Positions 7,006 through 13,239 of a DNA stretch of 15,590 bases are shown piece by piece. Location: NCBI GenBank assembly GCA_047616325.1, contig JBLHGN010000062.1:1-15590 (forward strand), given 5' to 3'. The position numbers were made by a program, and so were the translations under genes. Every line of letters starts with the position of its first letter. The first letter of the stretch is position 1. The notes under the pieces are model-generated. The model saw nothing but the letters and a program-made list of their open reading frames with translations, did no database searches and was not told the origin of the DNA. The stretch comes from JBLHGN01 sp047616325 (GTDB lineage: Bacteria > Pseudomonadota > Gammaproteobacteria > Pseudomonadales > Cellvibrionaceae).

Positions 7006-8223
7006 TTAATGTTTTATTTCCCTATCCCTAAACCCCATCAGATATAAAATGGCGTCCAGACCGAGAGTAGAAATAGCCTGTTTCGCCTCGGCTTTAACCA
7101 GTGGTTTAGCGCGAAACGCAATTCCCAAACCGGCAATGCCAAGCATCGGCAAATCGTTGGCGCCGTCACCCACCGCCACTACTTGTTCCAAGCGAATATT
7201 TTCCTGGGTGGCCAACTCCTTTAATAACTCAGCTTTGCGATCGCCATTGACGATCGTACCGACCACCTCGCCACTGACTTTGCCATCTATTATCTCAAGC
7301 TCATTAGCGAATACATAATCGATGCCGAGCTTTTCCTGCAGATAATGGCCAAAGTAATAAAATCCTCCCGACAAAATGGCCGTTTTATAGCCCAATTTTT
7401 TAAGGGTTGCGATAAGGTGGGCCGCACCTTCAGTAATGGGCAAATTTTCAGCGATGCCAGCCAGCACCGATTCGTCCAGGCCCTTTAGCAGCCCCACGCG
7501 CTTGCGGAAGCTTTGATCGAAATCTAACGCCCCCGCCATCGCCGCTTCGGTTATTTCGGCCACCTGCGCGCCGACTCCCGCGGCCTTGGCTAGTTCGTCG
7601 ATAACTTCTGCCTCTATGAGAGTGGAGTCCATATCAAAACACACGAGACGACGAGTACGGCGGTACATATTGTCTTCCTGAAAGGCTATGTCCACATCTA
7701 GCGTAGAGGCAATTTTTGCAAGTTCCGCACGCAACTTTACAACGTCTGGAGCTGTGCCACGCGCAGAGAATTCTACACATGCCTTACTCTTAACATCAGA
7801 GTCCCGGCTCAATGCCACCCGCCCAGATAGGCGGCTAATATTGTCGATATTTAGGCCGTGCTCAGCAACCACGCAAGTGAGCGCCGCTATTTGCTCTGCG
7901 GTAATCTGTCTTGCCAGCAAGGTGACGATATGCCGCTGCTTGCCCTGATGAGCCACCCATTCGCCATAGCTCGTCTCGCTTATGGGCTGGAAACGGGTTT
8001 GAAAGCCCAGGCGCTCCATATGACTTTGAATATCCTCCACAACGGCCACCACAGAAAATTCCTCCGGAATCTCTACAAGCATACCAAGTGATAAAGTGTC
8101 GTGGATTACCGCCTGTCCAATATCGAGTATATTGGCGTTGTTTTTTGATAGAATTTCGGTCACAGTCGATGTGACGTAAGGCTTATCCTGCCCGGATATG
8201 GTTATTAAGATCAATTCGTGCAC
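7006..8223 (-). CDS. serB: Phosphoserine phosphatase SerB with N-terminal ACT domains
   Basis: SerB hydrolyses O-phospho-L-serine to serine, the last step of the phosphorylated serine pathway, in the cytoplasm. The C-terminal half is a HAD phosphatase: motif I CFDMDSTLIEAE supplies the nucleophile and acid aspartates, SGGF gives motif II, and VGDGANDLPML is motif IV. The N-terminal 190 residues form two ACT-type modules, as in Pseudomonas SerB, and probably bind serine as regulator. The frame stays open to a GTG at 8271. I prefer the GTG at 8223, giving a product of about 405 aa beginning (V/M)HELILITISG, which aligns with the N-terminus of Pseudomonas homologues. An AAGAAG stretch lies 6 nt upstream of it. 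A perfect TATAAT (8254-8259, minus strand) lies inside the longer alternative, also favouring the shorter form. It is convergent with fimX and divergent from the YtjB/AhpA-family gene. Confidence 0.95.
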   Translation of the reverse strand: MHELILITISGQDKPYVTSTVTEILSKNNANILDIGQAVIHDTLSLGMLVEIPEEFSVVAVVEDIQSHMERLGFQTRFQPISETSYGEWVAHQGKQRHIVTLLARQITAEQIAALTCVVAEHGLNIDNISRLSGRVALSRDSDVKSKACVEFSARGTAPDVVKLRAELAKIASTLDVDIAFQEDNMYRRTRRLVCFDMDSTLIEAEVIDELAKAAGVGAQVAEITEAAMAGALDFDQSFRKRVGLLKGLDESVLAGIAENLPITEGAAHLIATLKKLGYKTAILSGGFYYFGHYLQEKLGIDYVFANELEIIDGKVSGEVVGTIVNGDRKAELLKELATQENIRLEQVVAVGDGANDLPMLGIAGLGIAFRAKPLVKAEAKQAISTLGLDAILYLMGFRDREIKH

Positions 8224-8253
8224 AGTTTGCTTCTTAGTATTGGGGTTTTTGGC

Positions 8254-8259
8254 ATTATA
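8254..8259 (-). promoter_or_regulatory. Possible serB -10 box (TATAAT)
   Basis: On the minus strand this is a perfect sigma-70 -10 hexamer, about 31 bp before the preferred serB GTG at 8223. I see no matching -35 at 16-18 bp upstream, so the assignment is weak. Confidence 0.3.
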
Positions 8260-8293
8260 ACGAGTTTCCACTTCTAGCCATACTTCCTCGCGC

Positions 8294-8314
8294 TTGTGTA
8301 GTTAAACTACACAA
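8294..8314. promoter_or_regulatory. Perfect 21-bp palindrome between serB and the YtjB/AhpA-family gene
   Basis: TTGTGTAGTT (8294-8303) and AACTACACAA (8305-8314) are perfect inverted repeats around a single A at 8304. The site lies upstream of both divergent genes, 71 bp from the preferred serB start and 130 bp from the next start. This is the size and symmetry expected of a dimeric repressor operator. No T run follows, so it does not look like a terminator. I do not recognise the regulator. Confidence 0.6.
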
Positions 8315-8366
8315 TCTTTAGGTGAATCGATTTAGCGCGCCACGCCGACTTAAGTGACGGTAAAAT

Positions 8367-8419
8367 ACCGACATAAAACACCGACAACAGACGTAAAGCA
8401 TAACGCTTCAACACCGACA
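8367..8419 (+). repeat. Three ACCGACA copies upstream of the YtjB/AhpA-family gene
   Basis: ACCGACA occurs at 8367-8373, 8380-8386 and 8413-8419, all in the same orientation, within 80 bp upstream of the GTG start. The first two are 13 bp apart inside similar flanks. They may be short duplications or protein-binding repeats. Confidence 0.4.
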
Positions 8420-8444
8420 GTTTACAACTAAAAGAATAATTAAC

Positions 8445-9575
8445 GTGCAACTAAGACTTCGCTTTTTACCCCCTATTACGGCTGCCTGCCTGGGTGGACT
8501 TTTTGTTTTGGTGTTTGCCGCGCTGCTAATACTTCCAGCGAATAGCGCCATGTCGGCGCTATCGCTCAGTAGTTATGGCGAAGCGCTGGCTTCGATGAGT
8601 GCCCACCAAGCCCAAGACGCGGCGTTTAACCACGACCTTGTCAGGTTACAGGTGATACTCGAAGATGTTATCGAAAACCCCAACACCAAACTGGCAACAA
8701 TTCACGACGTTGAAAATAATTTATTGGTGCAGGCCGGCGAGTCGCGTTTCGGACATGAGCCAGGACAAACCTTTAGTGCCCCCATTATCCTTCACGACAG
8801 TATAGCTGGCTATGTATCCATCACGGTGGATCCCAGTCCATGGTCGTTTACCTCAGCTTACGCTCTGATGGGCGCCTTCGGCTTTTTGCTTGCGTGTTTA
8901 GCCGTGTGGTCACTACTGCACATTGGTGCATTAGAAATAATATCGAGCACCGGTGGCGGCCATTTACTGGCTGGTGACTCTTTGCCCGTTGGAGATACTT
9001 TGCTTAGCACAGATGCCGCTAGCGAGGCGATGGCTGAGCGGGAAGAAGTGGACCTTCACAACACAGAGAACCAGTTCGACAGTGTTTTTTCGGTTATTCA
9101 TATCAAAAACCTCGACGTGCTTCGCCAGCAGCTTAACGGAAATAATTTTCGCACAACGATAACTCGACTAGAACAAGTTATTTCTGACGTTACAGCACTC
9201 TACGGAGGCCGAGGGTTTGAGCTTATCGACAACTATTACGTGCTCACTTTCAAAGCCAGCGATGAACTCGGTGAAGCCCTGTTCCGATCCGCATGCAGTG
9301 CCTACCTGGTGCTGGAGCTAGCGGGTATTATCGATAATATCCCACTCGATCTTGCCGCCTTGGTATCGGCTAACAAAGACGACGTAACACCCGAAAAGCT
9401 GCCCTTTGCCGGCCTTATTGTGGAAGCCTCGGCTGGTGAAGATAAACTGTTCATTCGCCGTACTGAACTGGTAGATTTGGGCGCTGACGACGGGCGGAAG
9501 GTCTTATCTTCGTTTCAACAACCATTCCAAAGTTTGTTGGACAAACAGCAAAAACAACTTTTTCAGATACTCTGA
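8445..9575 (+). CDS. YtjB/AhpA-family membrane protein with cyclase-like cytoplasmic domain
   Basis: The position divergent from serB and the topology match the gammaproteobacterial YtjB/SMP/AhpA family, whose function is poorly known. TM1 spans about residues 12-31, a periplasmic sensor-like loop about 33-135, TM2 about 137-160, and a 215-residue cytoplasmic part follows. That part resembles a degenerate class III nucleotide cyclase fold at about 211-305. FSVIHIKNL stands for the first strand, and YGGRGFELIDNYYVLTF for the hairpin that carries GD in active enzymes. Both metal-binding aspartates appear lost, so a binding or scaffold role is more likely than catalysis. Translation starts at GTG 8445, with only a weak A/G-rich stretch upstream. 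The family call rests on context and topology; the cyclase-like call is by eye. There is no sign of a histidine kinase core. Confidence 0.7.
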   Translation: MQLRLRFLPPITAACLGGLFVLVFAALLILPANSAMSALSLSSYGEALASMSAHQAQDAAFNHDLVRLQVILEDVIENPNTKLATIHDVENNLLVQAGESRFGHEPGQTFSAPIILHDSIAGYVSITVDPSPWSFTSAYALMGAFGFLLACLAVWSLLHIGALEIISSTGGGHLLAGDSLPVGDTLLSTDAASEAMAEREEVDLHNTENQFDSVFSVIHIKNLDVLRQQLNGNNFRTTITRLEQVISDVTALYGGRGFELIDNYYVLTFKASDELGEALFRSACSAYLVLELAGIIDNIPLDLAALVSANKDDVTPEKLPFAGLIVEASAGEDKLFIRRTELVDLGADDGRKVLSSFQQPFQSLLDKQQKQLFQIL

Positions 9576-9597
9576 AACTCCGACAGACCTTCTGTTG
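9561..9597 (+). terminator. Two consecutive hairpins at the end of the YtjB/AhpA-family gene
   Basis: TTTCAGA-TAC-TCTGAAA (9561-9577) is a perfect 7-bp stem spanning the stop codon. CGACAGA-CCT-TCTGTTG (9581-9597) is a 7-bp stem with one G-T pair. Both have 3-nt loops and lie 3 nt apart. No T run follows on the plus strand, so they may act with Rho or protect the 3' end rather than form a classical intrinsic terminator. Confidence 0.4.
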
Positions 9598-9837
9598 CCT
9601 AAAAACCCCCTACCCGACCCTCGTCAACCAAGCCAGCCATGCAGTAAATAGTAAGGCGCCATAAATGAGCGAGTGAAACTACTGACCAAATATGATGACA
9701 GCGATGTACAATGGGCGCGGAGAAACGCCGATAAACTTATTTCTAGTTTCGTCATTTAATTTTAATAATCGCGGAATAGCATATCTGCAATATAGGGTTG
9801 TTTGACTTTCGCCAAAGAGCCGAATTGGGAATGCATA

Positions 9838-11568
9838 ATGATAAATATCGAACGAGCTATAACCGAGAAGTTTCCCGGTTTTTCGCGAACCTCCAATTTG
9901 ATTCGCAAGCCCACGATCTCATTTCTTAAAAAATTGCTTCACGAAGACGACATCAATGAGTTTTTAAGCGCGAATAAAGACGCCTGGGGACTCGAGTTTA
10001 TCGATCGAATTTTTGATTATTTCAACTTTAGCTACACCGTAAGCGCAAGAGACCGGGCCAATATACCGGCACTGGGAAAAGTAGTTATTTTTGCCAATCA
10101 CCCCATTGGCTCCCTCGATGGTCTTGCCATAGTCAAACTTGTGAGCGAAGTACGCAGCGATGTACGCATTGTTGCCAACGACGTGCTGAGTCATTTTACC
10201 GCACTGGAGGACTTAATCATCCCCCTGGACAATATGGCCGGTGGCGGAGCTCGAAAAAGCTATAAGCGTATCTTGGAAAGCCTTGAAAACGAGCACGCGG
10301 TTATCGTATTTCCCGCAGGAGAAGTATCTCGGGCTCACCCCACTGGGGTAAAAGACACCCGCTGGCGCCCCGGTTTTCTCTATTTTGCCAAAAAATCCAA
10401 AGCGCCACTACTGCCAATACACATCAACGCCAAAAATTCTCTTTTGTTTTATAGCGCTTCTATGGTGTTTAAACCCTTTGGTACAGCACTGCTCGCACGA
10501 GAGATGTTCAACAAAAAATCCACCAATATTCGCTTTAGCGTAGGTGAGTGTATTTCTAGCTCGCACCTCGAAACCGACAGCGTGCACGAGCGAACACTAG
10601 TAAACCGATTAAAAAAACACCTATATAAGATCGGCAGTCAACGACGACCCATCTTTGAGACCGAAAAGACCATCGCCCATCCGGAAGATCGACGTCAACT
10701 GCTCGAAGAATTAAAAAAATCAGAATTATTGGGCGAAACGCGCGACGGTAATCGTATTTACCTAGTGGACTACAGCATAGACTCAAAGGTTATCCGTGAA
10801 ATAGGTCGATTGCGCGAAGTAGCGTTTAGAAAAGTGGGCGAAGGTACAGGGCGTAAACGCGACCTCGACCAGTTCGATCAACACTATCGCCACTTAGTGC
10901 TGTGGGACAGGGAAAACCTGGTAATCGCTGGCGCTTATCGCCTGGGTGAGGGCAAAAAGATATTGCAGTCCATCGGTGAAACAGGGTTCTATACCAGCTC
11001 TTTATATAAATTCTTACCCGCATTCGAGCCTTATCTCGAGCAGAGCGTGGAGCTGGGTAGAAGCTTCGTAAACCCCGATTATTGGGGCAAGGCATCGTTG
11101 GACTATCTATGGCAGGGGCTGGGATCATACCTTGCGCACAACCCCGACATTCGCTATTTGATTGGGCCTGTGAGTATGAGCGCCGATTATCCAAAAGAAT
11201 TAATGGATGTGCTGGCCTACTTTTATCGCCGCTACCACCCTAGTAAAGAATTGCTCGCCACCGCCTACCACCCCTACACTTTAAGCGAAAGCACCGTAAG
11301 CGCTCTAGAGGCTGATTTTGGTATACTGGAAGCCGAGGACGCCTTCGACCATATGCAGAAACGTTTTCAGTCACTGGGATATAAACTTCCCGTACTGTTT
11401 AAACAATATGCCTCGCTGTACGAAAAAGGTGGATTTCAATCCATTGTGTTCAGTGTCGACCCCGACTTCGGCGATTGCTTAGACGGCCTTTGCATGGCGG
11501 ACATCCAGATGCTAAAAGCCGGTAAGCGCAAGCGTTATATCGACGACGTAAAGCTGAAAATACTATAA
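9838..11568 (+). CDS. OlsF-like bifunctional acyltransferase (PlsC domain plus OlsB/hemolysin-type N-acyltransferase)
   Basis: Two acyltransferase domains are fused. The N-terminal part is PlsC-like: NHPIGSLDG near residues 87-95 gives the catalytic His88 and Asp94, and FPAGEVSR near 158-165 is the phosphate-binding motif. The C-terminal part (about 300-500) is GNAT-like and resembles OlsB and the 'putative hemolysin' family, with LREVAFRKVGEGTG, DQFDQHYRHLVLWD and GAYRLG. This order matches OlsF, which makes ornithine lipid by N-acylating ornithine and then O-acylating the product. The amino acid substrate cannot be read from sequence. I take ATG 9838 (MINIERA) as the start, preceded by GGGA 8 nt upstream; the frame stays open to a TTG at 9802. 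There is no signal peptide; peripheral membrane association is expected. It stands alone with 262 bp upstream, where I found no convincing Pho box. A role when phosphate is scarce is inference. Confidence 0.82.
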   Translation: MINIERAITEKFPGFSRTSNLIRKPTISFLKKLLHEDDINEFLSANKDAWGLEFIDRIFDYFNFSYTVSARDRANIPALGKVVIFANHPIGSLDGLAIVKLVSEVRSDVRIVANDVLSHFTALEDLIIPLDNMAGGGARKSYKRILESLENEHAVIVFPAGEVSRAHPTGVKDTRWRPGFLYFAKKSKAPLLPIHINAKNSLLFYSASMVFKPFGTALLAREMFNKKSTNIRFSVGECISSSHLETDSVHERTLVNRLKKHLYKIGSQRRPIFETEKTIAHPEDRRQLLEELKKSELLGETRDGNRIYLVDYSIDSKVIREIGRLREVAFRKVGEGTGRKRDLDQFDQHYRHLVLWDRENLVIAGAYRLGEGKKILQSIGETGFYTSSLYKFLPAFEPYLEQSVELGRSFVNPDYWGKASLDYLWQGLGSYLAHNPDIRYLIGPVSMSADYPKELMDVLAYFYRRYHPSKELLATAYHPYTLSESTVSALEADFGILEAEDAFDHMQKRFQSLGYKLPVLFKQYASLYEKGGFQSIVFSVDPDFGDCLDGLCMADIQMLKAGKRKRYIDDVKLKIL

Positions 11569-11806
11569 CGGCAAAAATGCAAGCCTACTCACCGAAAGCA
11601 AACGGCCATTGGAAATAAGGGTGGTGCTTGTCGTTGACCTCTAATGACCTAAAGGCTGAACACTGCTTCTCCAGCTCTATATCAAATTAATCTGCAGGTT
11701 TGTCGCTGAGCGCTGGCACCGCCTGTTAAACCTTAGGTATACTTGAACTTAATACGAAAGGGCTATTCAGTAAATGGCTCAGCGATAATTACTACAAGGG
11801 AACTCC

Positions 11807-12073
11807 ATGAGTAATAAGCAATTAAAACAAGCCATAATGAACATTCGAGAATCTCTAGCCGACACTGAAAGTGTCGATGATGAAACACTAGAGTTGGCGC
11901 AAGCGCTTGAGGCCGACCTAAATCGCATTGCTTCTCAGGCAGCACCGGTTGAAGAAATAAGCTCCTCCCTAGACTTGGCCATTGCCCTGGAAGCAAAATT
12001 TGAATCCGAACACCCAGTCACCGCAGGTTTCGTGCGTGAAGTGATTGATGCACTGCATAAAATGGGCATTTGA
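11807..12073 (+). CDS. DUF4404 family protein
   Basis: This is a small, acidic, helical cytoplasmic protein of 88 aa, the usual size for DUF4404. The family signature is seen in the second half: LDLAIALEAKFESEHP, then a VTAGFVREVIDALHKMGI ending typical of the family. No function is established. ATG 11807 has a good AAGGG Shine-Dalgarno sequence with 5-nt spacing. There are no transmembrane segments or cysteines. It is apparently a single-gene unit, with 238 bp before it and convergent with the flagellin gene. Confidence 0.85.
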   Translation: MSNKQLKQAIMNIRESLADTESVDDETLELAQALEADLNRIASQAAPVEEISSSLDLAIALEAKFESEHPVTAGFVREVIDALHKMGI

Positions 12074-12108
12074 AACTCGATCAGCACACCTTAAACATTC
12101 AAAGTCTT

Positions 12109-12151
12109 GCGGCCTATACCTAGCTTCCCTAGCTAGTGTAAAACGGGCCGC
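12109..12151. repeat. Nested inverted repeat between DUF4404 gene and fliC
   Basis: Outer arms GCGGCC (12109-12114) and GGCCGC (12146-12151) enclose inner arms CTAGC (12120-12124) and GCTAG (12132-12136). The element lies between two convergent genes, so it could stop transcription from either side. A T run is lacking directly after it on either strand. Confidence 0.35.
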
Positions 12152-12215
12152 CCCCTTAGCCACCTATAAAAAATAACCGTAAACGGCGCCACACACAGCA
12201 TTTTTTTGAAAAGCG

Positions 12216-13046
12216 CTAACCCAACAATTTCAATACTAAACTGCCACGTTGATTGGCTTGAACTTGCATGGCAATTGACGCCTGCTGCTTAACTTGATTA
12301 GCCGCTAGTTCTGACACTTCTTTGGCGATATCGGCATCCTCAATGCGCGAACGGGAAGCTTGCACGGATATTTCGCTGGAAGAAAGATTATTGATGGTCG
12401 ATTCAATGCGATTAAACCCAGCACCGATGGTAGCGCTGGACTTATCAACTGCGGCTTGCACATTATCCAACAGCGAAAGTGCCACATTTGCCCCTTCGAC
12501 ACTCGAAAGATCGAGGCTTTGAAAACTCAGATTCTGTAATTGAGCATCAAAATTACCGATATCTATTAATAGAGTTTCATCTTTTTCAGCGCCGACCTGC
12601 AGCTGCAGAGCATTACTCGAAGACGAGTTTCCCTGATCCGCGCCTCCGCTTAACAAAGGGCGCTGATTAAAGCTGGTGGTCTTCACTGTACGGTCAATTT
12701 CACCACTAATCTGCTGGGCTTCGTCGTTGATGACCTTGCGATCACTGTCGTTTAAGGTACCGTTTGCGGCCTGAATGGCCAATTCCCGAATGTGCTGTAA
12801 CCCTTCCGTAATTGAAGACAAGCCAGAGCCCGCCGACTGAAGATAGGAAATTCCTTCGTTGGCATTGCGCACTGACTGCTCAAAGCCCGAAATTTGACGG
12901 GTGAGTCGATTACCAATCACCAATCCGGCGGCATCGTCAGCGGCGCTATTAATGCGTTTTCCAGATGAGATGCGCTCCGAAGCGCTTGCAACGGCAGACT
13001 GCGCCTTGGAAATTGTATAAATCGAACTTGAACCGCCAATATTCAC
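12216..13046 (-). CDS. fliC: Flagellin (short form)
   Basis: This is the structural subunit of the flagellar filament, exported by the flagellar type III system. The conserved N-terminal helix region is seen: ASERISSGKRINSAADDAAG, then VRNANEGISYLQSAGSGL and the RELAIQAANGT loop of the FlgL/flagellin D1 domain. The C-terminal region shows SRIEDADIAKE and ends in LVLKLLG. At 276 aa it has only the D0/D1 core plus a short Ser-rich middle (about residues 133-160), with no D2/D3 domains. It has no cysteine, as is usual. The first residues, MNIGGSSSIYT, differ from the common INTNxxSLxAQ start. The start is GTG at 13046, decided by a perfect AGGAGG 8 nt upstream. No other flagellar gene lies in the window. 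It could be called fliC or flaA; the symbol is by family only. Confidence 0.93.
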   Translation of the reverse strand: MNIGGSSSIYTISKAQSAVASASERISSGKRINSAADDAAGLVIGNRLTRQISGFEQSVRNANEGISYLQSAGSGLSSITEGLQHIRELAIQAANGTLNDSDRKVINDEAQQISGEIDRTVKTTSFNQRPLLSGGADQGNSSSSNALQLQVGAEKDETLLIDIGNFDAQLQNLSFQSLDLSSVEGANVALSLLDNVQAAVDKSSATIGAGFNRIESTINNLSSSEISVQASRSRIEDADIAKEVSELAANQVKQQASIAMQVQANQRGSLVLKLLG

Positions 13047-13239
13047 AGGTCTTTCCTCCTATTTCCGATGTTTTCGGGCTTTTACACAGCATTTGCGCAA
13101 TAAGCCGTACCACACCACAAGGCTAGCTCAATCTGGCTAAATTTCATACGATTAAATAAGCATAAAAATCTTGCTCGTACTTTAAAATGGCAATGACATC
13201 ACTAGTGCCTCTTCGTCGTCCTATCCACCCAAAACCGAC

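Noticed and set aside
9680..9705. Possible Pho box (CTGTCAT on the minus strand) upstream of the OlsF-like gene
   Set aside because: Only one half-site is present; the second direct repeat at 11-bp spacing does not match.
9727..9734. GCCGATAA, a perfect flagellar sigma-28 -10 box
   Set aside because: No acceptable -35 (TAAAGTTT-like) lies 11 bp upstream, and the downstream gene is a lipid acyltransferase with no motility link.
9692..9805. 37-codon frame before the OlsF-like gene
   Set aside because: No Shine-Dalgarno sequence, no recognisable protein features, and AT-rich composition typical of noncoding DNA.
10826..11194. 122-codon frame on the minus strand inside the acyltransferase gene
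   Set aside because: It lies wholly within a well-supported gene on the other strand and its product resembles no protein family; an antisense shadow.
12163..12192. Intrinsic terminator for fliC (CCGTTTACGG then TTATTTTTT on the minus strand)
   Set aside because: The T run is good but the stem is only 3-4 bp, too weak to call a terminator.
13097..13112. Sigma-54-like element (TGGTACG, TTGC on the minus strand) upstream of fliC
   Set aside because: The GG to GC spacing is one base too long (11 instead of 10), which normally abolishes sigma-54 recognition.
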